A stretch of DNA of 64,000 nucleotides. Origin: Apostichopus japonicus (Eukaryota > Echinodermata > Holothuroidea > Aspidochirotida > Stichopodidae). This document shows positions 11,511-23,905 of the stretch, piece by piece. Both the position numbers and the translations under genes were made by a program. The notes beneath the pieces are model-generated. The model had not been told where the DNA came from and ran no database searches. It saw nothing but the letters and a program-made list of their open reading frames with translations. Each line of letters opens with the position of its first letter. Within the stretch, counting starts at the first letter, position 1. The DNA is taken from positions 13,744,611-13,808,610 of the forward strand of contig NC_092576.1 of NCBI RefSeq assembly GCF_037975245.1, in the 5' to 3' direction.

Positions 11511-14500
11511 ATCAAATAATCCTCTGCCCCGAGGGCATTGAAAGCTGGAGCTAGTGGCGAATATTCGCCACATTAGGCCTACGTGGTTTCGGAGTGATTC
11601 TAATGCAGTAGGCTACATATGGTGAGAGGAACCGGATCTAGAACACACTACATGTTGGACTTTAGGAGGAACGGATCTGGTACGCATTTCATAGTGCAAG
11701 AGCGGATTTAAAACAGTGGAATTAATTTCAAAGCACTGAAACATCCACATAGGCCCTAATTTTTATTTTCTGGAGGTATGGACCCAACCTGACGTTAGGC
11801 TACCGCTAGGCTTGGTCTAGCGCTAGGAGGAACACCCGGATCGAATGTTTGGCTCAAGACAACATACTGAAGACAAAAGTTCGAACTTGGCACCAAGATC
11901 ACTAAACTTAGGCTATATAGGCTTGCAAATTCAAGACATACCTTAAGTTGCCATGTGAGGCTTGAAGTTAGATTTGCGAAGACAATCATAGGCATATTTC
12001 TACTCCCAGAGATGACAATCCTGAGGATCAGAGACCAGACCAGAGCTGATGTGTATTTTTTTACCAGTGGTGTTTAATATTTGTGTAACTTTTTGATGTG
12101 CAATTGGCTATTTAACGGGTGAGTGAAACCATGCGGTCTCCATTTTTTTGGGACTCTCCCCAATGAGATCAAAGCATAACTGTGCCATAAAGTATTATTT
12201 TAAGCAAGTGTTGTAATAACATTGTAGGCTAAATGTATCCTAACCCAGTAATGTTACTATAAAATTAGGTCACGATCGAACACCAGAACTTGCGTTTATT
12301 TTTACTAGGCCCCCTAATTTTAATAGTTGATATCGTATCGCTTCCCAATCCCATACTGTGCGGATATATTCTACATTATAGAGCAGCTGGTCCAGTACCT
12401 TACTAGCTTCACTGTTTTACCTCCGTTCGCCCGACACGTCCTGCCCCTTCAATCAGTTTTCACCGCCAAGTCCCCTCAAAATTGGATGTTTAGAGTTAAA
12501 GCTACAGCAAGGGGCGTGTCAATTCTTTATTAATTTATAATATATGACTATTTATCTCATGATATTCCACCATTAATGCAATATCTGCCAGAAGTATTTG
12601 TTCACAAGCAGAACATATTTATTGTCAAATGGATTGTTCAGGAATGTTTTGCCAAAACATTCAGTGGATAAAGTCATTTGTATTATGTGTACAGAAGCAG
12701 TTTAAGTGACATAGTTTGTTAAATATGGGTAATATTAAAGGGTTAGCCTGTCATTTTCTATGAGTTACCATTGTTAAACATTACCAAAAATGTCATTTAC
12801 ACGAATGCCTTTAATGCAAAACTATAGGAGCTTCATATTGTAGCTAGGCATTTTCTTCATAATATTACCAACCATTGGCAAATGTGTTTCACCTTGTAGG
12901 AAAGAAATACTATTTTTGAGATGTGCAGATTTTTTGCATCTCTCAAATGTTTTATATTGATAGGTCAATATATATTATACCTTTTATAAAACATGTGTAG
13001 ATTTATTTTGGTGTGATGTAGCATAACATTTGCAACTTGTGGATTTGGCCAACAATTTACTCAGCCATTAAAGTGAAATTTATAGTGGATATTAGTGAAA
13101 TTACTACTGATTGCTCTAAAAGATTGGAGAGTTGCAAGCAAATCTGTCAAACCAGTGGTAACATGTGAATACCAGGGGTTGACAGCAGTGTTCAAATTAA
13201 CACATGTTCACATGCACCAATGCATGTAACTTTTGACTGCATTCAACTTAAAAAGCTAACATGCATGTGTGCATGCAAGTAAAATATTTCAGTATAAAAT
13301 TAGTGTAGTAAATAACACATTTTTTGTATTTTTCACTTCTGGTGCAGGTAATGATTTGTTTGTGCAGGTAATTTTTGTTTAACCTACATGCACAGGTGCA
13401 AGTACAATTTTGTTTTCTTCTGTAATTGGAAGACTGGTTGACAGTCACCAGTTTATTACACATTCAAGAAAGAAAACAGCCTCAGGCCATACCAATCACA
13501 GGTCAAGTGCTACATCAAACCACTATACATCTGTTACATTCAATTCGATGAATGCCATAACATATTGACCAATCCTTAGACTTCTAGTCAGTAAAGTTCC
13601 AGTAAATTCATCAAATCTTTGACATGGCAATATATGTACACCTACTCTAAACAATGGCAGTGAGGGAAGAGCTCACCGAGAAATGTATAAATGTTCCAAT
13701 GCACCAATTCACATATGCATGAATGTAAACACCTGTTCCAACATGCATGACCATAAACATAATCCTTTTTATACAACAGGTTTAGCAGATGACTCTTTAG
13801 TTCTGTTTCTCGATAGAAAATAAATTTGGAATCCAAATAACCACATCTTAGAGAACAATTAATTTACTTCTGTGTGAAAGCATCGTTGACTAAAAGAGCT
13901 ATATTATATAGTGTACTGGTTTCATCTCAACATGTTCTACGTGCTGGGCAGATGAGCATTACAGACAGAAACTTTTCATAGGATTGATTACAGACAGGAA
14001 ATAAACTATCCTCATCTCCTAGATAAAAGTACATCTGTGTTAGAATGGCACTGTATACTGTGTGGTACAGTGCAGCACAGTGTAACGGGAACTGGAATAG
14101 ATACTTACAGTTGGAGCAATTTTATGTGATTCGAGTTAGTGTTAATATTTACTAACAGCTGTATGCCGTTCTATGCCATCAACTGTGTATTGGTGGGAGA
14201 GGGAAGGGGAAAGGGTAATTACAATGTTCGCTCTGCATTAGCAATTTGGGTTTCTGCAGGTTAATATGTACATATGATTTTACTTTAACCATTGATTTGG
14301 TCCATGACACTTGCATTTAATGATTTATGTGTAGTCAATTATGTGCAAAGACTTGATGCGTCAAGTATAGTAATGCTCACTTTACAGAGACAGCAAATGA
14401 ATATATACTGTTATCAGTGTTCTTTCTGACAAAGTAACCCTGAGTTTCAAGGTATTGATTCCCATGTCTGCATTGGTAGAATACTGTGCCTTGTTTTGCA

Positions 14501-14867
14501 GATACTTTTCTAGGACTTATATTCCGAGAGCACCATTGGTATTCATGTGTAGCCTTATATATGGAAAATGGTGACATATTTTTAGCCTGAATGTCTTTCA
14601 CAGAACTTGAGTCTTGAAAGGAGAATGTATAAATATGTTATTGTTTAAGTGTAAAGTACATTTTAAGGGTTGGTAAAGTCCTTTTGCTTTCATTTACCTC
14701 AAACCTCTCTTATTGACTGGAAAATGTTTCACTTGTATTCTTTTTCATATGCTTTTTATATTCATGATGTAAGATCCTTTTATCATCAAATTTGTTTGAT
14801 GTAACTTTGAAATTTACCCACTTCACAAGTTAAAGTTTTTTCAAAACTTTCTCAAGGCGAGAGGGAT
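11511..14867. other. Non-coding stretch with one weak exon candidate
   Basis: I see no transposon ends or convincing genes. On the minus strand, 14386-14600 is open for about 70 codons, contains several Cys, Trp and Tyr residues and ends at a possible donor (TCT then GTAAAG). The upstream acceptor is poor and no partner exon was found, so I do not call it. AGGCCTA-type words are frequent near 11460-11830. Confidence 0.35.
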
Positions 14868-15432
14868 GTTATGACGTGATATTCTACACCCCCCCCCCTC
14901 CCAAATGCACTTTAAGTTCTTATCTAACAATGTTATTTATTCCTTTGCACTATTGACCTTCAACTTTCACCTACTAGGGTAGAATACTACAGTTCCCAAA
15001 TATAGATACACTTTAGAAATTGTTCAGTCCATATCCCAGATGTATACAGTAGTGTAAGGAAGGTTCAGACAAGGAAAATCAACTAAAAATTAGGATCAAG
15101 AGTTGTTTTCATTCTCATTTTGTGATATTCATCAGTGATAAATTTTTAAATGTTCTTTCTGTTGAACATTAGGGTATTGAACCAGTCACTGTCGAGATTC
15201 ACATCATGTGTCCGTCCAAAATTTTCACTTTCGGATTGTGTTCTTGGGATATATTATTTCTGGAAAGTTAACCAAATCAATCCAACTCACAATGATTGTT
15301 TGTAATCAGTATCTTGAAGAAATTTTACAAAGCACTTTATTAAACTTTTGTAATACAGATAAAATAAATCAGGATGTCAATGGAATTCTTTGATCATTTT
15401 TTTCTTGAGTGGGACTTCTTGGAGCACTATAA
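14868..15432 (+). repeat. Dispersed repeat family E, copy 2 (uninterrupted)
   Basis: It aligns with the joined halves of copy 1, from the C-rich run at 14888 through CTTTAAGTTC, TTGACCTTCAA, ACAGTTCCC, GAGTTGTTTTC and TTCTTGGAGC. It carries no insertion where copy 1 holds the 2238-bp transposon, although its sequence at the site (14957-14998) has drifted. Confidence 0.75.
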
Positions 15433-16638
15433 TAATTTTTCCCCGCTGGCAGCGATAATGCCATCTTTTACCAAGCTTACAGGTGGTATTTGCCACATAA
15501 TACTTTCGCTGGTATTGTTAACAGGTGATATGAATATGTACTTTCAGAGAATCCCTGAGATAAATAGTTTGTGACAATAAATGGCCTTTTTTTTTTCCAT
15601 ACAAAATGCAGTAGGCCTTTATTACTTAGGCTAGTCCAAAATCGGTAAAATAATGATCAATGAAGCTCAATCTAGCTCAAATATATATTCATATAAGTGC
15701 TCAGCAAAAAGAAAAACATACAATTGTAAAAAAAAACCTATTTATTCTCCAAACACAGGTCTCTTCTAAGTCTCTGAATAGCCCTGACACGAAACGTTTG
15801 GAATTGCCCTAGTACTGCTAAGTACTACTAGGCTATTACATGATAGTACCAATTAGGCCTAGGCCTAGTTACGTTTTAACTAAGTTTGGCCTAACGTTAT
15901 GCATAGCCCATAAACCTAGCGTAATTAGGAGCATAGCCATAAATAATAGCCAAGGAGAGTGTGCTTCAAAAATAATACGGCCGCTTATGCCATTAAATGA
16001 ACTACATAAATGGTTATCTTACCGTTCTTCCCGAGCCGTGTGACTCGCACATCTGCATTTGGATGGATTGTATCTAGGCATATACTCGATGGGCTAGCTA
16101 GGCACGATTGAGGTTCGCGTACGTACGTATATAGCCGTACGGCGCGAACAGCGTAACGTTATAGAGGGCCGGCTTCTCATGGGTGCAATAAGATACCGTG
16201 CAATGCAATATTGGCAATATATCTTTATTTTCGTGATTCATTGCTTAAAAAAGGCTATTATATTCTTCCTTTGGGTAATATCTTTAAAAGGGTGATTTCA
16301 TAATAAAGATATACATATCGATTTTCATTTTAAAGGCCGAAATCACAATGGTTCCGAAAGTGCTGTTTTTATCACACGCGCATATAGTCAATATCAGAAC
16401 GCCCATCTTCAGTGCTTTCTAATTTACCTAGTGTTTAATTAATTTTAATGAATCTTAGTAGAAACGAACATTTTTAAACCCCCCTTGACTCGCTTCCAAC
16501 AATATTTGCAGAATGTAACTCTATCGTTCCAATTTAATCGGCAGAACCTAGGGCGACAGTATATATGTTGCCCTAAGTCAAATGTTGCCCTAAGTGCTAT
16601 GTTTTTTTAACATGTACTGTTGCCTAAAGGTCGGAATT
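15433..16638. other. Gene-free stretch with a CpG-rich patch
   Basis: Mostly AT-rich, but about 16030-16180 is richer in CG dinucleotides, with palindromic GTACGTACGTA and GCCGTACGGC. This could mark a promoter for the CUB gene downstream or just decayed element DNA. No initiator or TATA context was convincing. Confidence 0.3.
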
Positions 16639-17295
<657 letters not shown>

Positions 17296-17996
17296 GAGAT
17301 AGATCTCCGCTGGGTACACGAAGAGGCAATGATATCAGTGCGACATTTGAATGACTTTCATACAGAAAATAATATTATTACTCATATGCCAGATTGTTGG
17401 CGAGTCGACTGAAGTGCGTAAACTAGTGTGGGATTTCATTAAGAAATATGTTGTATAAAAGGGCAGCAAGATTTGCACTTAAACTGTTGAGTTAAAGTTC
17501 AAGAGCTTAACAGGTCAAATGGGGAGATTATAGTTGAGGAGTTTTTCGCGTAGACTATTGTGCCAAGTTTTTTCAACGTTTACTTGCGGTCAAAGAATTG
17601 AATGGCCGTGTAGCGTTTATTTTGAGAGAATATTTTGATACCTTCTGTGATTCTAAATATGGGATTTAAAAAGTGTCTGTTATTTATCCTGTATTGAAAA
17701 ATAATGTATTAAAAACACAATATTCTAGACCTGAAGAGAAAAGTAACTAGAAAAGAGATTTTTTGTTTAAGACTAAAAATAAATACTTATTCAAATGTTA
17801 TGTTGCGAGAACATTCAAATACAATAATTTGTGGCACGGAATGCCACAGAGGGTCCATTTGATGCGACGTTTGGAGGTGTTTTTTTCATACTCAAATCAA
17901 AGTTGCATTACAGCCACCACCAACTCCCCTCTCATATCAAACCCCTCTTCCGCCGCTTCTATCATGTTCTTGTGTATATACTTTACATTCACTTAG

Positions 17997-19370
17997 GTCC
18001 CATTGTATGCCGTGGTTATCCATGCAGAACCGGAGTCTCAATAGTAGACATCGATCCACTGACCACTGGTTTCCCAGGTTGCCTTGATGCTATAATCGAG
18101 TCCCCGGGATACCCGACCAGTTCTCCCGATGACAGATGCAAGTGGGTTTTTTATACTTACGTTGGCGTAACCTTTCTCGATTTGAATGGAGTTACTGGGG
18201 ACACCTTACAAATTTCACGGACACGAATTCAAAATAACGGAAATATGGTATCGTTTGACTTGTTTGACGATGACGTCATTAAAGTCGACATACCAGAAAA
18301 TCCAACCCTGTGAACACGAGGAAATGAATTGCGAGTGATTTTCACTCCAGCAGAAGATCGATACGACTGTCGCGGTTTAAATCTGAGAATCATGTGGACG
18401 CCCGAAGGTATTTAAAATGATTATACCACTTGTTTCTTCCGTTACAATTTAAACACTGTCAAAATTGTTGGCAGGGATGCGGACAACAAAGTAGAGCACC
18501 CTGTGAAATTCTGTCTTCGATTTCCAGTATTTAAATCTTGATAAATTTATGAGACAACATTCACGAGCGTCGAAAGATATGTTTCTGGGGCCCTAATTAA
18601 ATCCATCTTGAAACAAATAAGTTTACATGGTAGACTCGAGAGACGACAGAGAAGAAGAAAGGTCGCTGGATTCAAGTATGTTATTCCAAAGATGCCAGGT
18701 AGCAGAACCGAAAGAACGGGCTGTCTCCACGGGATGTGTTGGTATAGGCGTGGTGATCAGGAGACTTTCGTTCCTCACGAAGTGCACGTGTTATATCAGG
18801 ACAACTACCCTGATTTAAAAACCGTTTGAAGTTATCAATGTTGAATGCAAAACGTAACTCAATAGATGCCTCACAAATAGATGTAACTAAAAAATCAGTA
18901 CTGTTAATTAATACCGTAAATGAAAGGTAAAATGAGATTAACATTGTGCTATTTTTTTTTCTTATTGTTTTTGTCCTTGATTTGTCCATTGATGCTGGAA
19001 CTGCATGCTTAGACTCTAGGACTGTAACACTGGTTCCTGGATTACCTACAGCGGCATCAAACTCGCCAAACTATCCCAGCCGTTACCATGCAAAAGCTTG
19101 TGCTTCTATACCGTTACAAGTCCAGCAGACACTCGAATTGTAGCGGGAGTTTATCGGCTTGCTCAACATTCTCACTACGAGGATTTCATTTACATTTATG
19201 ACACAAGTGCATCATGATGCGTCGACCCCCTCGCTGTCGCGTATCATTTCTCATAGCTTCTCCCGTAATTTTTCGTCGGTTGAAACAGGCAACAATAATG
19301 TACAGTTGTTGACCAGGGACCAATCGGCCGCAATTTTTCGTAATGATCAGATACGAGGGTAGGTGCACAA
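17997..19370 (+). pseudogene. CUB-domain gene remnant, at least two CUB modules
   Basis: Exon 1 follows a CACTTAG acceptor at 17996 and ends at a possible donor near 18406. It reads as a CUB module with IIESPGYP, CKWVFYT, a GD turn, and then NELRVIFTP and LNLRIMWTP. A TGA at 18311-18313 interrupts it in frame. A second CUB start lies at 18984-19110 (ACLDSRTV, SNSPNYPSRYH). It shifts frame near 19095, continues as CFYTVTSPADTR and YEDFIYIYDTS, then meets several stops before 19370. CUB modules are extracellular, disulfide-linked binding domains of secreted or membrane proteins. With a stop in one module and a frameshift plus stops in the other, this is a decayed gene; the family member cannot be named. 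Confidence 0.75.
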
Positions 19371-19409
19371 AAGTGTCTGAGCGGATTCTTGTCTAATTAA
19401 GGGGCTTAT

Positions 19410-20403
19410 TGTAACGCCCCTGTACCTCGGCCGAGCGGTAGCGTGGGTAATCAGGCAGCTGCATGGAGGCTACCTGATGTCAGGGCAGGGGAAAAGGGGG
19501 AGGCGATGACTAATTCTAGCAGGGCTTGAACCAATACACGAAAAAGAGAGAAGAATATAGTTTAAGAGAAATGGGTCTCATTCCCCAATTTAATTACTTA
19601 ACTTAAAACATAAACATAACAAAAATAAGGCAGTGTCTTTCTGCCGTACAAAAAAAAAGCAAACAACGGGCAGAGATTCAATTTAAATAAATAACAAATA
19701 AACTATATCCCGGTGCGTGAGCAGCACGGCTCTTAATTGAATCACGAGAGTAAATACACGACACGGGGCGCCAACGGCAGCCTACTGTAAGAATACTGCT
19801 TAACGTGGTCCCGCTCCGATTAACTTCTGCAATACCTCCGGGGAGAACCCTAGTATGACCCTACCTCCGGTGTCTATTAAATGCAACTAAGCCAACCAAG
19901 ACGGGAAGTTATTAGTTACAAAATACACTATAGAAGTGGCGCACGTAGTCAGCCCTCACTTCCGGACCCGCTCTCTAAAATAAGTCAACCTTGTTTTAAA
20001 ATAATACTTTACTGTAATAGCCGTGTTGCTCACTGCTGGTTTCCAGTTCCCTACCCGAGCCTCAACGAAATAAATTAAGTTTCCACAACACAATATACAT
20101 AAGAAAAACAACACCGTCTTAATGAAACAAGGTATAAAGAGCAAGTGAAAGTAAAATAGTAAACGCTAAACGAAACAACTCGTGTAATAAAAGAGCAAAT
20201 GCCTGGAATGCTGGTGATGGCAGACGACGGGGAGAGCGAAAGAGACCTGCACAATAAAACAAAAGTAAATGGAATGGTGAGTGAATGGGCAACATATCGC
20301 ATGGTAGATTTTTCAAACAAAACTTGGGGAAACATATTCTTAGTAGCCCTGGGCGTGTTCCAAATACGGGGTACACGCATCTTGAACAACCCAGGGCGTA
20401 ACA
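19410..20403 (-). repeat. 3' LTR of Ty3/Gypsy relic (994 bp)
   Basis: On the plus strand the segment begins TGTAACGCCC and ends GGGCGTAACA, so on the coding (minus) strand it runs from TGTTACGCCC to GGGCGTTACA. Immediately upstream on the minus strand (20404-20437) is a purine tract, AAAGAGATGGGGGTGG, the expected primer for plus-strand DNA synthesis. The integrase remnant lies further upstream at the right spacing and orientation. Only one LTR is present, so no LTR-LTR age estimate is possible. Confidence 0.85.
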
Positions 20404-20480
20404 CCACCCCCATCTCTTTCGAAAAGCCTCCCCCTTGATGTCCAATTACACTACTAAGTATAATATAATACAAAATTAAT

Positions 20481-20502
20481 GACGCGGTAGACCTACCGCG
20501 TC
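20481..20502. repeat. 22-bp near-perfect palindrome in the Gypsy 3' region
   Basis: GACGCGGTAG and CTACCGCGTC are perfect 10-bp arms around AC. The palindrome lies between the integrase end and the purine tract of the Gypsy relic, in the 3' untranslated part of the element. Confidence 0.8.
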
Positions 20503-20814
20503 AAATTCTATACTTCACCAAATATATCCGGTCCTTTTCTATATATACATGTGTAGGGGACCCCCGGCCTCCTAGGCGACCTGAGGCCCAGAACTTACAA
20601 TTCTAGAGTTCGTTAAATCTACAATTTATCATAACCACAATTGGTACTCTATAAGACAGCATTTCCGTTTATCTCAAAAGTTTTCCTTTCCATAACGATC
20701 ACTGAATCACTTCCGACCTTCACAGAGGTATGGCTTTCTCAAAATTAACGTTTTAGTTTCAAACTCAGTACCTTCTTACAGATTATTCTAATAGAAGCGA
20801 GGTGATCAGTCAAG

Positions 20815-21674
20815 CTAATATCGTTCGTAATCTTGCATCCACACTGGTGGGCGACGCTTCCGCTTTAACAATTCTGGGGGCTGCTCTCCCCCAGTCTCAA
20901 CGACATCCTCTAACTCCTCTTCAAGAACTTCCTCATGGCCCATATCAGTTATATGCTCGTCGGGGGCAATTCCTGTTGCAGACTCTTTCGTAGCGCGCTC
21001 CGATGTAACCGTCATTTGATTTAGTTCATTGGGAGTCACATATTTCTTAAACCGGTCCACATGAACTACTTTCAGTTTTGTAGAAACGATGTGTTTAATA
21101 CGATACAAACAGTCTGAGAGTTTGTGTGTGATGACAAACGGTCCATTCCATCTCAACTGTAGTTTGGGAGATCGTCATTTCCTTTTTGCATGTACTGCTA
21201 CCCATACTTTGTCTTGGACCCAATACGAAGATGCCACTTTGGCGATGCGTGCATCATAAAACCGTTTTTGTTGTTTTTGGCCCAGTATATTGTGGTCGCG
21301 TGCAATGCGGAAAGATTTTCACACCTCCGGGCGAAGGTCATGACATATTCCGAAGTTGTAGAGGCGACCACTGTTGAGACTGGTTGGCCGATCATCAGTT
21401 CTAGCGGAAGTGTAGTCTCTCGTCCCAGCATTAGTAGATTCGGAGAATACCCCGTCGTTTCATGCAGGCTTGAACGAAAGGCCATTAAAACCAAAGGAAC
21501 ATGTACATCCCATTCTTTCAGATTTCCACTTACAAACACAGAAAGCATTTGTTCTAATGAACGATTGAACCGTTCTACCAAATCGTCTCACTGTGGTCTA
21601 TATGCAGTAGTAATTGTCTTTTCTATCCCTAGTAACTTACAAAGTTCCTTAAGCAAATTAGACTCAACATTTAC
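20815..21674 (-). pseudogene. Ty3/Gypsy integrase C-terminal half, several lesions
   Basis: Reading down the minus strand from 21674: a GNFES-like start altered to VNVES, KELCKLLGIEKTITTAYRPQ, an in-frame TGA, then LVERFNRSLEQML and MAFRSSLHETTGYSPN, which are typical of the last part of the integrase core. A frameshift near 21240-21290 precedes YWVQDKVWVAV. Another TGA follows, then LRWNGPFVITHKLSDCLYRI (the GPF-type C-terminal module) and a basic end (RKRRPPVWMQDYERY) stopping at 20815. The enzyme would insert the retroelement DNA into chromosomes; this copy is dead. Its 5' side is cut at about 21675 by a different repeat (family F), so gag, protease and RT are missing. Confidence 0.85.
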
Positions 21675-21845
21675 AATTACAGAACGAGATATCTTTTTCC
21701 GTAAAAAATGCATTTCAAGAGCAGGATGCTTGATGAAGTTACAACATGATCAGTGTCAAGAGTGTTATCGTTACGGTAGTAGGTCTGGGAAGAGGGTTTG
21801 AAGTGACCAGCTATGCTCTTACTCAGTTTGAGAAAAAAATAAAAA
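21675..21845 (+). repeat. Dispersed repeat family F, copy 1 (5' part)
   Basis: The sequence from ACAGAACGAGATATC through TTTCAAGAG, a CGTTACGGTAGTA core and GAGAAAAAAA aligns with 46507-46675. It abuts the Gypsy integrase directly, so one of the two truncated the other. Confidence 0.65.
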
Positions 21846-23664
21846 AAATAATATTTTTCATGATAAATACTTGTTCCTTTGAAAAACAAATTTTAGGTGT
21901 TTTGTGTTGTATTCTGATGAAATTACATTCCAAAAGCTTTTATTAGGCTATAAAAATATTCTTGTTGGTTTATCATTGAGATGTTTACTTAGCTGGCAAT
22001 GTTCTTTGCATTTAGAATTTCGTAAAAATTTACTTTTTGTAAAAAGATTCTTTTCTGTGTTTATATGCGATTGACATGTTATGAAGGAAAACCAAGACAT
22101 TTTCAGTTGAATTGCCCTAATGACATTACACTGTAGCTGGATGCATTTAAAAAAATCACAACATTTAAAAACGTACCTTTATGATACAAAGTGCTACGAG
22201 GATGTGGTTTGCGCATACATCTTCAGCAACCAGATAATCCTTTAAAGGTCTGATCATTACTTTCTTGTTTGTCATCCCATCTAAGTTGCCTCTGTTAAAA
22301 AGTGATACTCAGTTTTATAAATTAAATAAGTACAAATTCATACAAATTTATAACACCCTACTGCAAAGAGATGAGATGCAGTCACTTATAACCTGGTATT
22401 CCATCATAATTGCACCAGAATTTATAGATACCAATAAGGGAAATACTTCAAAGGTTTACAGGAATGAATACTGTCACTATTTGTTAGAATTAAGTATGCA
22501 GTACAGAATTTTTCCTGATATTGGCTCTACAATTAACAAGTTTTATTTAATTAAGAACCATCATACAGATGTCAACAAAAACACCTTTTAGATATGCTGA
22601 AGTGTTTGTTATTGAGTATGCATTTTAAGGACTTGAAGTCACGATATCACATTACAAGAATACACAGAATGCAGCTTTTAAGCAGACGTTCAGTAAATAT
22701 CAACAGCGCCACATGCAATTGTTTTATCTTAACTATGGTGAGCCAGATACTCATGCACTGTTACTACCAATCCTGTGTTCCTGTGAATTATTAACACTAA
22801 TTACCTTTAAAATAGGTTGAAGAATATGAACATTAGCATACGAAGTTCAACCTATGTCAAATCACTGTATTAGTTTTTCATAACGGTGATAACATATCAT
22901 GACAAATTAGCCTTTATCAAACACTTTAACTCATTATCTTAACACTTAGTATATGAAGCAGCCCAAAGTCTTTGTTTTAATCATTACTTTGAAACGGTAA
23001 TGGATACCATGGTTTAAAATAACTTTAACAACAGATAACATAAATAGACTCACTTTGTATAAAGCTAAATGATAAAAAACTACACTTCGACCTGTGACAC
23101 AACTTAACCAAACTTACTATAATGCTAATAGCAATGACCTTTCATGATATACTATTTAAATTGTATTTGCCACAAATGGCACAAACCGAACGAGAGCCAC
23201 ACATGAAGGAAAACATGAAATATTCCTACCACCTATATCCAATCACATTCAAAGGCGATGCCATAGGTAAATGAAACCTTTACAGAAACCTTTGCATCTC
23301 TTTCAACATGTTAAGAATCTGTCACGCGAATAATATAAAGCATGGTACTCGAAAGTCCAAATCAGCAGTATAGAAATTTAAATCACGCGCGATCATCTGG
23401 TTTGAGCATAAAAAAGTAACTTTACATGACGCACATGAGAGTTAATAATATTTGCAGTTGGTCTATCGCTTTCTTCTCCTCCTAGGGCTTGAACTGACCT
23501 ATCCAATTCCACTTATTCGTACTTCAATATCTTCAACGCCCGTACCAGACCAATGTTTGCTTGACAGTCCCACATCGGGCTACTTGGTGTACCACTTCTG
23601 TATTGCCTTATTGGGAGCAAATGTTTTTGGCCAAGGGTGGAAAACAGGTCCCCGAAGAGCTGCC
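21846..23664. other. AT-rich stretch, nothing supported
   Basis: Several open stretches are present (for example 22265-22591) but they are K/N/Y/I-rich, as expected by chance in AT-rich DNA, and lack splice context. I see no recognisable feature. Confidence 0.4.
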
Positions 23665-23905
23665 CAATTTAGCTGAATGGAGGCCCTGCTTGTGACCATA
23701 GTGGCCTTACGTCTAAGAACATCAGTGTAGAACACGGGGCAAGTGATGGTCCTAAATATCCTCACAAAAGCTTCATATTGTGCTTATGATGGGTATTCCG
23801 TAGCTCTTAACTAGGCATGGACGGGTTAGTATCGGCTCTTGGCTAGGATGCCACCATGGGTAGTTTTCATGGGCTGTGGGATTGTTTACACACGTCATCG
23901 TGAGT
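23665..23905 (+). repeat. Dispersed repeat family F, copy 2 (3' part)
   Basis: AACACGGGGCAAGTGATGGT, then CTAAATATCC, GTAGCTCT and AGGATGCCACCATGGGTA, with a closing ACACGTCATC, align with 46690-46835. Same orientation as copies 1 and 3. Confidence 0.7.

Noticed and set aside
14386-14600. Minus-strand exon with several Cys and Trp
   Set aside because: Plausible composition and a possible GTAAAG donor, but no acceptable acceptor and no partner exon; left as a note only.
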